The notes beneath the pieces are model-generated. The model ran no database searches. It was not told the DNA's origin and saw only the letters and a list, made by a program, of their open reading frames with translations. From assembly GCA_964426355.1 (NCBI GenBank), contig CAYRRA010000184.1, positions 1 to 8,631 on the forward strand: a DNA stretch of 8,631 nt, given 5' to 3'. This document shows positions 1 through 6,078 of the stretch, piece after piece (position 1 is the first letter of the stretch; each line of letters begins with the position of its first letter). The DNA is from JAJFTV01 sp964426355. GTDB taxonomy: Bacteria > Chloroflexota > Anaerolineae > Anaerolineales > Anaerolineaceae. The position numbers and the translations under genes are program-made.

Positions 1-933
1 GGCGTCGAAAAACTGGCAGGGGTTACCATTTCGCCACGCGCAAATGCGATTCGCACACTGGTCGCAGAACTGGAACGCGTCCACAGCCACATGCTTTGGT
101 GGGGTGTTGCAGCCCATGAAGGCGGCTTTGACACCCTCTTTATGTACACCTGGCGTGACCGTGAAACCATCATGGATATCCTGGAAAGCCTGAGCGGCAA
201 CCGGGTGAACTATTCGGTAAATGTATTGGGCGGCGTAAAAATCGATGTCGAACAGAAACAAGCCGACATGATCCGTAAAGGTGTCGACTTCCTGGAAGAA
301 CGCACCCATTACTACCTGAAAGTCATCACCACAGATGAGACCTTCCTGCGACGCACCGAGAACATCGGTACGATGACCTTTGAACAAGCAGAACGGCTTG
401 GCGCGGTCGGACCCACCGCCCGTGCATCAGGCGTGATCCGTGATGTGCGCGTGGATGCACCGTATGCAGCGTACAATGACTTTCCAGTCAAGATGATTAC
501 CGAAACCAGCGGTGATCTCAAAGCGCGTTTCATCGTCCGCCTGAATGAATTATTCGAATCGTACCGCGTAATCCGTGAGATTCTGGATAACCTGCCCGAA
601 GGCGAACTTCAGGTGAAATTCCCGCGCAAAGTACCCGTAGGCGAGATTATCAGCCGGGTGGAAGCCCCACGCGGCGAGTTATTCTATTACATCGCCAGCA
701 GCGGCGGAGAAACCCCGTCCCGCGTTAAAGTTCGCACCCCAACCCTGCCCAACTGGGCGACCATCTTAACCCTTGTGGTGGGGCACAAACTGGCAGATGT
801 TCCGATGATGCTCGCCGGTATCGATCCTTGCTTCTCCTGTAATGACCGCTCAATGGTCATTCAACGGAACGATGATTCATCCCAATGGAGTTGGGAACAA
901 CTAAGAAGATATGGTGTGGAATATTACAAATGA
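1..933 (+). CDS. Group 4 [NiFe]-hydrogenase catalytic large subunit (NuoD/HycE/MbhL-like), 5' end missing
   Basis: This is the catalytic subunit of a membrane-bound, complex I-related [NiFe]-hydrogenase, which in this group normally couples oxidation of reduced ferredoxin or another low-potential donor to H2 evolution and ion pumping. The frame is open from base 1, so 310 residues are visible and the N-terminus with the first Ni-binding CxxC lies outside. An ELERVHSH motif (bases 67-90) is typical of the NuoD/HycE fold. Near the C-terminus DPCFSCNDR gives the second CxxC pair (fragment residues 277 and 280, bases 829-840), which complex I NuoD lacks. A 27-residue tail follows Arg283. HycE of E. 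coli is known to be cut after an arginine in the same motif, so cleavage after Arg283 is inferred. The gene overlaps the NuoH-like gene by ATGA at 930-933. The exact subgroup (Mbh, Ech or Hyf-like) cannot be settled without the upstream genes. Confidence 0.93.
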   Translation, partial: GVEKLAGVTISPRANAIRTLVAELERVHSHMLWWGVAAHEGGFDTLFMYTWRDRETIMDILESLSGNRVNYSVNVLGGVKIDVEQKQADMIRKGVDFLEERTHYYLKVITTDETFLRRTENIGTMTFEQAERLGAVGPTARASGVIRDVRVDAPYAAYNDFPVKMITETSGDLKARFIVRLNELFESYRVIREILDNLPEGELQVKFPRKVPVGEIISRVEAPRGELFYYIASSGGETPSRVKVRTPTLPNWATILTLVVGHKLADVPMMLAGIDPCFSCNDRSMVIQRNDDSSQWSWEQLRRYGVEYYK

Positions 934-1850
934 CCATCTTAAAAGCCTTATTCCAATTACTCATCTTTCCGGGAGGTCTTTTCCTCCTGGTCGCCAGCAC
1001 AGCCTATGAGTGGGTCGACCGTAAGCTGGTTGCACGTTATCAAAACCGTATTGGTCCACGTTGGATCCAGCCTATCGCGGATATGGTAAAACTGCTTGCC
1101 AAAGAAGAAATCATCCCGCAAGGCGTGCATCGTGGTCTCTTCCTGGGACTGCCCATCATCGCCATGGCAGCCATCCTGACTTCCTCTCTCTATACCCCTA
1201 TGGCAGGTGTTGAGCCCGTTTTCAGCTTTCGCGGTGACCTGATTGTGGTGGTTTACCTGCTCAGTATGATGACCCTCTGTTTGGGTCTTGCTGGTGCCAA
1301 CACCCCCAATCGTTTTTCATTAATCGGCGCAACCCGTACCCTGACACAATTGTTCTCGTATGAAGCTCCATTTCTGCTTGCGCTGCTGGGTCCTGCTATC
1401 GTAGCTGGTACATGGCAAATCAGCCAAATCAATGACTATGCGAGTACCAACCTCTGGTTTATCGTGACCCAGCCGATTGGTTTCCTGGTCGCACTGATCG
1501 GTTTGATGGGCAAACTTGAACTGCCACCATTTGATGCCCCGGAAGCGGAAACTGAAATCGTATCTGGTGCACTCACCGAATACAGCGGACGTGGTTTTGC
1601 TCTCTTCCGTCTCGGAAAAGATATTGAGCTGGTGATTGGTCTTACCCTGATTTCCGCTTTTTACCTCGGCGGACTCACGAACCCCATTTCCTTTATCTTG
1701 AAGACACTTGCCCTACTGGTGGTCGTGGCAGGGTTACAGTCGCTATTCGCTCGCTTGCGCATCGACCAGACCGTCGGCATGTGGTGGCGTGTCGGCGCAT
1801 TGCTGGCGCTGCTGCAACTGCTGATCCTGATTATCGTGAGGTTAATATAA
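930..1850 (+). CDS. NuoH-like membrane subunit of group 4 hydrogenase (MbhM/EchB/HycD-like)
   Basis: This is the integral membrane subunit that joins the hydrogenase catalytic arm to the ion-translocating membrane module. The start at 930 is chosen because the ATG overlaps the upstream TGA (ATGA) and gives a normal 306-residue protein; an in-frame ATG at 885 would lie well inside the large-subunit gene. Family hallmarks are a segment at residues 30-60 (DRK..AR.Q.R.GP, then Q..AD..KLL.KE), which matches the quinone-site helix region of NuoH, and PFDAPEAETE at residues 200-209, the acidic loop conserved in the whole NuoH family. About eight hydrophobic helices can be seen, for example residues 6-23, 68-88, 103-121, 145-160, 175-193, 232-248, 256-272 and 287-304. 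The stop at 1848-1850 overlaps the next start by one base. Reading it as a complex I NuoH is ruled out only by context, since the adjacent large subunit keeps its Ni ligands. Confidence 0.92.
   Translation: MTILKALFQLLIFPGGLFLLVASTAYEWVDRKLVARYQNRIGPRWIQPIADMVKLLAKEEIIPQGVHRGLFLGLPIIAMAAILTSSLYTPMAGVEPVFSFRGDLIVVVYLLSMMTLCLGLAGANTPNRFSLIGATRTLTQLFSYEAPFLLALLGPAIVAGTWQISQINDYASTNLWFIVTQPIGFLVALIGLMGKLELPPFDAPEAETEIVSGALTEYSGRGFALFRLGKDIELVIGLTLISAFYLGGLTNPISFILKTLALLVVVAGLQSLFARLRIDQTVGMWWRVGALLALLQLLILIIVRLI
1836..1841 (+). promoter_or_regulatory. Shine-Dalgarno site deciding the ferredoxin subunit start
   Basis: GTGAGG lies eight bases before the ATG at 1850. It supports that start over the in-frame ATG at 1781, which lies inside the NuoH-like gene and would add an unrelated alanine-rich leader. 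Confidence 0.6.
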
Positions 1851-2266
1851 TGAAAATCGGCGCATTAATAGGTGATGTACTCCGTTCATTATTCAAAAAG
1901 CCGGTGACGGTTAAATACCCGGCTGACCCAATCCCTGCCCCAGAACGTTTGCGTGGCAAGCTGGTTTGGGATTACCACCTCTGTATCGGTTGTAATATGT
2001 GTGTCAAGGATTGTCCGGCAAATGCTCTCAAGTTGCACATCATCGATCGCAAAGAAAAACGATTCGTGCTCGAATATGACCAAAACCGCTGTATTTACTG
2101 CGCGCAGTGTGTTGTAAGCTGCCGTCCGCAAGCCCTGCACATGTCCAACACGGTATGGGAGCTTGCAGCATTGACTCAAGATGATTTCAAAGTACGGTAC
2201 GGTCGTGATGACGATATCAAAGCACTCGACTCAAATTTGGAAGACCTTGCTGCCAGCGGGAACTGA
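1850..2266 (+). CDS. 2x[4Fe-4S] electron-transfer subunit of group 4 hydrogenase (NuoI/MbhN/EchF-like)
   Basis: This is the polyferredoxin-like subunit that relays electrons towards the small subunit of the hydrogenase. It has 138 residues from the ATG at 1850. Two complete cluster motifs are visible: C45-x2-C48-x2-C51-x3-C55-P and C81-x2-C84-x2-C87-x3-C91. In the second motif the usual CP proline is displaced by one (CRP). A basic amphipathic N-terminus (residues 1-25) could pack on the membrane arm, as in NuoI. The C-terminal 35 residues are acidic and carry no further cysteines. The start overlaps the NuoH-like stop by one base and the 3' end overlaps the protease gene. The NuoD-NuoH-NuoI order is shared by mbhLMN and nuo operons, so it does not on its own name the subgroup. 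Confidence 0.92.
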   Translation: MKIGALIGDVLRSLFKKPVTVKYPADPIPAPERLRGKLVWDYHLCIGCNMCVKDCPANALKLHIIDRKEKRFVLEYDQNRCIYCAQCVVSCRPQALHMSNTVWELAALTQDDFKVRYGRDDDIKALDSNLEDLAASGN

Positions 2267-2729
2267 CCTGCCGGTTTGCAAACTTGCCATTCTTGGCGTA
2301 GGAAATGAATTCAATGGGGATGATGCCGCGGGCGTGCAGTTCGCGCGCATCATCCAAAACCATCTCAAAAATCGGCGCAACCTGCTCATCCTCGATTGCG
2401 GGCTTGCGCCGCAAAATTTTACCAGCCCCCTGCGAAAATTTGAACCGGATAAAATCATACTCGTCGATGCCGCAGATATGGGTCTCGAACCCGGGCAGCT
2501 TGCGATTTTACAACCCGAACAGATTGACGGCTTGAGCTGCTCCACGCATACATTCCCTCTTTCCATGATCGCAAAATACATGGAGCAAGAAAATAACTGC
2601 CCGGTGCATTTGCTTGGCATACAGATTGCTTCAGTAGAGCCCTTCAGCCCAATTTCAGATGCTGTAACTCATGCCGTGCAGCAACTGAGCGAAGATTTCC
2701 TTCAATACTTGACTGATCAGCCAGCATAA
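2208..2729 (+). CDS. hycI: HycI-type [NiFe]-hydrogenase maturation endopeptidase
   Basis: This nickel-dependent endopeptidase removes the C-terminal tail of the hydrogenase large subunit after Ni insertion. With the ATG at 2208 the protein has 173 residues (E. coli HycI is about 156). The N-terminal core starts at GVGN (residues 30-33), followed by GDD; Asp39, Asp87 (LVDAADMGLEPG) and His114 (STHTFPL) occupy the positions of the HycI metal ligands. The later stretch LGIQIASVEPFSPIS also matches the family. The start is uncertain: ATG 2208 has no clear ribosome site, TTG 2247 would remove 13 residues, and ATG 2181 would add nine. No ATG, GTG or TTG lies between 2250 and the GVGN codons, so the gene must overlap the ferredoxin gene by at least 20 bases (59 with the chosen start). 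The C-terminal tail on the large subunit provides its substrate. Confidence 0.9.
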   Translation: MTISKHSTQIWKTLLPAGTDLPVCKLAILGVGNEFNGDDAAGVQFARIIQNHLKNRRNLLILDCGLAPQNFTSPLRKFEPDKIILVDAADMGLEPGQLAILQPEQIDGLSCSTHTFPLSMIAKYMEQENNCPVHLLGIQIASVEPFSPISDAVTHAVQQLSEDFLQYLTDQPA

Positions 2730-2744
2730 ATCAACAAAAGAAGA

Positions 2745-3368
2745 TCAAATCCACTTCAATACACCGGCAAACACCACCAGCATCAGCACATCCACCACAA
2801 AGAGGCTGCCGATCACCCAACGTTGAACTTTCGGTTTCCAGTCATAACAGAGGAATGAGACCACGAAAAAGGGGATATAAACCGTGATAAAAACCGGTAG
2901 AGCCCCCCACCAGGGATAGACCCAGTGGAAAGCAGGCGTCATCGCCAGGAAGATCTCAATCACTGAGAACAGCGCTGCGTTCGCCACAGCCATAAAAATC
3001 CGGTTGTTGATACCCAGTATCTTTGCTTTGGGGTCGGCAGGCAGGAGCTTGCTCAACACCAACCCGGCAACGGCAAACATAAAACTTAGTTCGATCCCAA
3101 CACCGACCAGCAGCAAAAAGCTCGTGCCAGTTGGGACGGTCCAAAGTGCATGACCGCTGAAATGCTGAATCAACGCATTGAGGATTTCAAAAAACCAGTG
3201 CACCAGGTAAAGGCTCAACCCGGCAGCGATGCCTTTGAAATTGCCTTTGCTGTATTCGTTGGTATAGATATAAACCACCAATGCCAGCAGCGTGATGATA
3301 ACCCATTGAAAATTGTCCCCGGTCCGCAGAATGGAAAGCGCTTGCTGAGTGAGTTCGGGTTGGTTCAT
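2745..3368 (-). CDS. Hypothetical six-helix membrane protein
   Basis: I do not recognise this 207-residue protein. About six hydrophobic helices are visible at roughly residues 20-37, 48-66, 82-107, 124-143, 153-175 and 184-204, joined by short loops. There is no signal peptide and no cysteine cluster. The single cysteine sits near residue 174, and charged residues cluster in loops 38-46, 109-123 and 176-183. Scattered histidines and acids in or near membrane segments (His57, Glu61, His69, His73, Glu93, Glu138, His148) could bind metal or transport something, but no known motif emerges. The start is well supported: GGAGGA lies three bases before the ATG on the - strand. The gene converges on the hydrogenase operon with 15 bases between stops, so it is not part of that operon. 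Function is left open. Confidence 0.8.
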   Translation of the reverse strand: MNQPELTQQALSILRTGDNFQWVIITLLALVVYIYTNEYSKGNFKGIAAGLSLYLVHWFFEILNALIQHFSGHALWTVPTGTSFLLLVGVGIELSFMFAVAGLVLSKLLPADPKAKILGINNRIFMAVANAALFSVIEIFLAMTPAFHWVYPWWGALPVFITVYIPFFVVSFLCYDWKPKVQRWVIGSLFVVDVLMLVVFAGVLKWI

Positions 3369-3371
3369 AGT

Positions 3372-3377
3372 TCCTCC
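3372..3377 (-). promoter_or_regulatory. Shine-Dalgarno site of the - strand membrane protein gene
   Basis: The + strand reads TCCTCC, which is GGAGGA on the - strand, three bases before the ATG at 3368-3366. It fixes that start. Confidence 0.65.
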
Positions 3378-3512
3378 AGAGGTATAGAATGAGTTACTGA
3401 ATTGGGTTTCCCTACTAAAATTGTACTCGAAGAATTACGAGATGTAAGCGTGAGGGTCAATCGGTTTACATTCAATCTCTTCCCACCCATCAGCCTTTAG
3501 GAGTGTTATTAC

Positions 3513-3782
3513 GTGGTTATCTCAAAAGGCAATGACAGCCTCATCGGTTTAAGCTGTAGGATGAATTGCCCACACTGTGGGAAAGAGAAGCTTATCCCAC
3601 AGCGTGGGTACAGCTACCGGATAGCGTTGGATCAATCCATCTCGATTTTCCAAATATCACAGATGAACAGCTCTGTATGGGCACTGTTTTACAGAAGCTG
3701 CCCAAAAAGTTGGGATAGCCTCTGCACGCGAAAATTTGAGCTGGGCGGAACGGTTAATCGAGGTGCTCGCGAGAATCTCTGA
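3513..3782 (+). CDS. Possible small ORF with a CPHC zinc-ribbon-like motif
   Basis: An 89-residue frame begins with GTG at 3513, preceded nine bases upstream by AGGAG (3499-3503), which is a fair ribosome site. Residues 19-25 read CPHCGKE, like the first half of a zinc ribbon, with another cysteine at residue 15 and two more near residues 62 and 70. The rest has no recognisable pattern. The CPHC codons lie inside the inverted repeat at 3552-3615, so the motif may be a by-product of that palindrome. Two competing frames overlap its 3' half and look at least as protein-like. I keep it only as a possibility. Confidence 0.22.
   Translation: MVISKGNDSLIGLSCRMNCPHCGKEKLIPQRGYSYRIALDQSISIFQISQMNSSVWALFYRSCPKSWDSLCTRKFELGGTVNRGARENL
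3552..3615. repeat. Paired palindromes forming a long imperfect inverted repeat
   Basis: Two near-palindromic 13-mers, CCCACACTGTGGG (3569-3581) and CCCACAGCGTGGG (3596-3608), sit 27 bases apart. Extended to 3569-3582 and 3595-3608 they are also reverse complements of each other with one mismatch in 14. Outside them AGCTGTA (3552-3558) pairs exactly with TACAGCT (3609-3615). As RNA this would be a stem of about 20 pairs with a 12-base loop (3583-3594) and a 10-base bulge (3559-3568) on the 5' side. No U-run follows, so it is not a standard terminator. It could be a tandem operator, a structured RNA element, or a relic of a small palindromic element. Pairing is seen directly; the role is not known. 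Confidence 0.6.
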
Positions 3783-3966
3783 TCCGAGCTCTGGCACGGC
3801 AGTAAACACCACGTCCAAGAAAAAAGCCAACAAGGCTGCCTTTTTAGACAGCCTCTGGATGGTGGGTCATATCTTTCCTCAAGCCACACAGCATCTACCC
3901 GGAATGCCTGGGGGATTCCTTGCTCCCCTTCCAATATTTCGCTTGCTGCTTGAGCAGTTACGATAA
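3560..3966 (+). pseudogene. Possible frameshifted gene remnant of unknown family
   Basis: Two overlapping frames read like one broken protein. The first (open from 3560 to the TAG at 3716-3718) includes a stretch ending DEQLCMGTVLQKLPKKLG. The second (open from 3667 to the TAA at 3964-3966) continues with IASARENLSWAERLIEVLAR and then about 60 further residues. Codons of the second frame between about 3715 and 3860 often end in G or C, as in the real genes around, which supports former or present coding. Joining the two needs a shift of one frame near 3712. There is no obvious start codon with a ribosome site for the first frame, and I do not recognise the product. Chance open frames remain a real alternative. 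Confidence 0.25.
3825..3845. terminator. Weak candidate bidirectional terminator
   Basis: AGCC (3825-3828) pairs with GGCT (3834-3837) around AACAA, with a run of A before and, three bases later, a run of five T. On the - strand the stem is followed directly by a T-run. A second pairing is possible between AGGCTG (3833-3838) and CAGCCT (3849-3854). The stems are only four to six pairs, so this is a weak call. Confidence 0.2.
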
Positions 3967-4042
3967 AATAATAATGACTAGAGATAAGGTTTTTTTTACC
4001 CATCCTCTCACCCCAATACCTGTTCACTGATGTGAGGTCATC

Positions 4043-4759
4043 ATGGAAAATGAACTGCACGCAATCGCAACCCGTTTTGGAGCTGATTTCTTTGGCATCG
4101 CCGACCTGTCACCCGCTCATCCATTCATTCTCGATCAGGGGGGAGCAGCCGTGGCTGCTTTTCCCAGGGCAGTCTCCATCGGGATCGCCTTGCCGCACAG
4201 TCTGGTAGACCCGCTGCCTGCTCAATCTGACCCAGTGGTGATCATGAACTACAACCTGCTCGCCTATGACGTCATCAATGACCGGCTCGACCAGTTGGTC
4301 TCCATTCTCAGCGCCGCAATCCAGCCAAAAGGATACCGGGCTATGCCTGTCGCGGCATCCCAGCGGGCAAACGACGAAAAACTTGCGGGAATTATCTCCA
4401 ACAAATTGGCTGCTTCATTGTGTGGTTTGGGCTGGATCGGTAAAAGCTGTTTACTGGTCACCCCGCAGGCGGGTCCGCGTGTTCGTTGGGCGACGGTGCT
4501 CACCAGCGCCCCCTTACAACCAACAGGCAGAATGATCGAACAACACTGCGGAAGCTGCCATGCCTGTGTGGATATCTGCCCGGTAAGCGCTTTCACCGGC
4601 GTTCCGTTTAACCCGAATGAACCGCGCGAGATCCGCTATGATGCACATCGTTGCGCGGCATACCTGGAACGGCGGAAAGAGGAGACTGGCTACAAGGTCT
4701 GCGGATTATGCCTGTACGCTTGCCCGCACGGCAAGCAAGCTGCGAAAAAGCTCCGGTAA
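4043..4759 (+). CDS. QueG-like double [4Fe-4S] cluster protein, short form
   Basis: This 238-residue protein belongs to the family of epoxyqueuosine reductase QueG, a cobalamin- and Fe-S-dependent reductase. GTGAGG five bases upstream supports the ATG at 4043. Family signs are GLGWIGK at residues 128-134, C169-x2-C172-x2-C175-x3-C179-P, a further cysteine at 204 in DAHRCAAYL, and C220-x2-C223-x3-C227-P, which together make the two-cluster bacterioferredoxin-like domain. Two features argue against true QueG. The protein stops right after the second cluster, without the C-terminal HEAT-like repeats of many QueG proteins (about 380 residues). Also, the VDSAP-type segment that carries the QueG catalytic aspartate before GLGWxGK is here VAASQRANDEKL (residues 103-114), so that aspartate appears to be missing. 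Members of this short group are common in anaerobes and uncharacterised. It has its own upstream region and is not obviously in an operon. Confidence 0.85.
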   Translation: MENELHAIATRFGADFFGIADLSPAHPFILDQGGAAVAAFPRAVSIGIALPHSLVDPLPAQSDPVVIMNYNLLAYDVINDRLDQLVSILSAAIQPKGYRAMPVAASQRANDEKLAGIISNKLAASLCGLGWIGKSCLLVTPQAGPRVRWATVLTSAPLQPTGRMIEQHCGSCHACVDICPVSAFTGVPFNPNEPREIRYDAHRCAAYLERRKEETGYKVCGLCLYACPHGKQAAKKLR

Positions 4760-4793
4760 GACCCAATTTGGCAAAGGACACGCCATCCGTCCA

Positions 4794-4930
4794 TCATTGG
4801 GACATACCACTCAGAAAAAAGATGTACGGAATCGCCCCGATAAGGAGACTGATAAGAAACCATTCGCAAAGACCAAAGAAAAACCTTCGGGGAACAGGTC
4901 ATCAACCAAACCCTTCACCAATTGAACCAT
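4794..4930 (-). pseudogene. Possible small membrane-peptide gene with a frameshift
   Basis: On the - strand an ATG at 4930 opens a 39-residue frame starting MVQLVKGLVDDLFPEGFSLV and ending at 4811. In its second half the neighbouring frame reads a hydrophobic run, FLISLLIGAIPYIFFLSGMS, ending at a stop at 4794. Joining both frames around 4855-4865 would give a protein of about 45 residues with an amphipathic N-terminus and one membrane helix. GAGG lies about ten bases before the ATG. This could be a broken or miscalled small gene, but the region is short and chance is possible. Confidence 0.2.
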
Positions 4931-4956
4931 CAAAGGCGATTCCTCACTCTGTTGAG

Positions 4957-4962
4957 TATAAT
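4957..4962 (+). promoter_or_regulatory. Candidate -10 box for the peptidase operon
   Basis: A perfect TATAAT lies 53 bases before the peptidase start. No good -35 box stands at 16-18 bases; TTGAAC at 4922-4927 is too far away (29 bases). It could be an activator-dependent promoter or chance. Transcription would start near 4969, giving a leader of about 47 bases. Confidence 0.35.
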
Positions 4963-5004
4963 AACTCCATGTGACAACCCATTAATTGCAGAAATTTATC
5001 CACC

Positions 5005-5010
5005 GGAGGA
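5005..5010 (+). promoter_or_regulatory. Shine-Dalgarno site deciding the M42 peptidase start
   Basis: GGAGGA lies five bases before the ATG at 5016. It rules out the in-frame ATG at 4986, which lacks such a site. Confidence 0.7.
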
Positions 5011-5015
5011 AACAA

Positions 5016-6074
5016 ATGAATCAGATGCACAGCATACATCCCGCACTAGAACTTTTTGCAGAACTGCTCAGCGTCCCCGCCCCTTCTGCAAATGAGGAAA
5101 AAATCGCTGCAGTTTTGATTAACATCCTGGAAAGGATTGGTTACACCGGAGAAAGAGATTCAGCCGGAAACGTCCTGGTGCGATTGGAGGGAAAAGACCC
5201 CTCTGCGGGTGTGTGCATCCTTGCAGCCCACATCGACGAGATCGGTTTTGTGGTCACCCAGGTGCTGCCAGATGGCACGCTGCTGATTGACCGCAGCGGT
5301 GGCTTGCACCCCTGGAAGTTAGGTGAACAACCCGTAGAGATCCTCGGCGATGTTGGCGCGATCACCGCTGTGACATCCACCGGGTCCGGGCATTCCCTTT
5401 CCCCCGATCACGTCCTTAAATGGAGCGATGTGCGCGTGTTAACCGGTCTCTCGCCATCCCAGCTTGCCGAAGCAGGCATTCGCCCCGGAAGCTGCGGCGT
5501 TCCCATGCGCAGCATGTGTACACCGGTTGTCTTCGGCGACCCCGCAGACCCGCTTGTCGGCGCCTGGACGTTTGATGACCGCATGGGCGTGGTTGCACTG
5601 TTGCGTTTGTTGCAGGTCATCCAGGCTGAAAAGCTGGTTCCCCACCGCCCCACCATTATCGCGTTCACCACGCAGGAGGAAATTGGCGGGCAAGGTGCAA
5701 AGTGGGTTGCCCAACACGAAAAACCCGAAGTCTTTATTGCGATCGACGGCTGCCCCATCCCGCCCAATTCTCACATGAAGCTCGATGGATGCCCAGGAAT
5801 TTGGAGCAAAGACAGGCTGGGTTATTACGACCAAAGACTCGTCCGCTTTCTGTTGAATGCTGCCCGCCAGGTGGGTGTAGAATTTCAACCAGTGGTCTAC
5901 GACAGCACCGCCAGCGATGCCGGCATGGTACAGGCATCCGGTTTTGCGCCGCGCGTGGCTGTGTTTGGGCATGTGCGCGAGAACAGCCACGGCTTTGAGG
6001 TCGCGCGTCTCTCGGTTTTCGACAACCTTTTTAAAGTACTGGTTCAATTTATTAAAACATGGAAAGGTGAATAA
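5016..6074 (+). CDS. M42 family metallo-aminopeptidase (glutamyl aminopeptidase / endoglucanase M type)
   Basis: This is a cytosolic co-catalytic two-metal aminopeptidase that trims peptides; M42 enzymes usually form tetrahedral dodecamers. The 352 residues match the family length. Expected ligands and catalytic residues are all visible: His72 and Asp74 in AHIDEIG, Asp187 in FDDRMG, Glu221-Glu222 in QEEIGGQGA, Asp244 in AIDG and His325 in ENSHGFE. The lid domain occupies roughly residues 80-180, with the family-typical G-rich stretch around LHPWKLGEQPV. There is no signal peptide. Substrate preference cannot be read from the sequence. It heads a compact operon: the PAS gene starts four bases after its stop. 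Confusion with M20 or M28 peptidases is unlikely given the AHIDEIGF and DDRMG forms. Confidence 0.93.
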   Translation: MNQMHSIHPALELFAELLSVPAPSANEEKIAAVLINILERIGYTGERDSAGNVLVRLEGKDPSAGVCILAAHIDEIGFVVTQVLPDGTLLIDRSGGLHPWKLGEQPVEILGDVGAITAVTSTGSGHSLSPDHVLKWSDVRVLTGLSPSQLAEAGIRPGSCGVPMRSMCTPVVFGDPADPLVGAWTFDDRMGVVALLRLLQVIQAEKLVPHRPTIIAFTTQEEIGGQGAKWVAQHEKPEVFIAIDGCPIPPNSHMKLDGCPGIWSKDRLGYYDQRLVRFLLNAARQVGVEFQPVVYDSTASDAGMVQASGFAPRVAVFGHVRENSHGFEVARLSVFDNLFKVLVQFIKTWKGE

Positions 6075-6078
6075 CCCA

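Larger units (their letters stand above)
3369..4042. other. 674-base region without a convincing gene
   Basis: The stretch lies between the start of the - strand membrane protein gene and the QueG-like gene. It must hold the promoters of both divergently transcribed genes, but I see no strong pair of -35/-10 boxes. A weak candidate for the + strand gene is TTGCTG at 3943-3948 with TAAAAT at 3964-3969 (15-base spacing). A run of eight T lies at 3990-3997 with no stem before it. Within the region are a long inverted repeat (3552-3615), a small GTG-started frame with a CPHC motif (3513-3782), two overlapping open frames that look like decayed coding sequence (3560-3966), and a weak stem with flanking A and T runs (3825-3845). 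None of the frames resembles a family I know. Confidence 0.7.
4760..5015. other. 256-base intergenic region before the peptidase operon
   Basis: No + strand gene is supported here. It holds the weak - strand peptide candidate, a good -10 box at 4957-4962 and the leader of the peptidase gene. CTCA (4943-4946) and TGAG (4953-4956) flank six bases just before the -10 box. I see no terminator for the QueG-like gene. Confidence 0.6.

Noticed and set aside
1..2266. Reading region 1 as complex I (nuoD-nuoH-nuoI)
   Set aside because: The large subunit keeps the C-terminal Ni-binding CxxC and cleavable tail, and a hydrogenase maturation protease follows; complex I has neither.
3434..3472. ATGTAA...TTACAT inverted repeat in the intergenic region
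   Set aside because: Six-base arms with an 18-base spacer are expected by chance in AT-rich sequence, and nothing adjoins it.
3689..4060. 123-residue - strand frame in the intergenic region
   Set aside because: No ribosome site, it runs into the start of the QueG-like gene, and its sequence shows no recognisable pattern. The + strand frames there look more protein-like.
4617..4974. Two overlapping + strand frames (4617-4925 and 4651-4974) across the end of the QueG-like gene
   Set aside because: They begin inside a well-supported gene in other frames, are rich in Lys/Arg/Thr/Pro with no fold-like pattern, and have no convincing ribosome sites.
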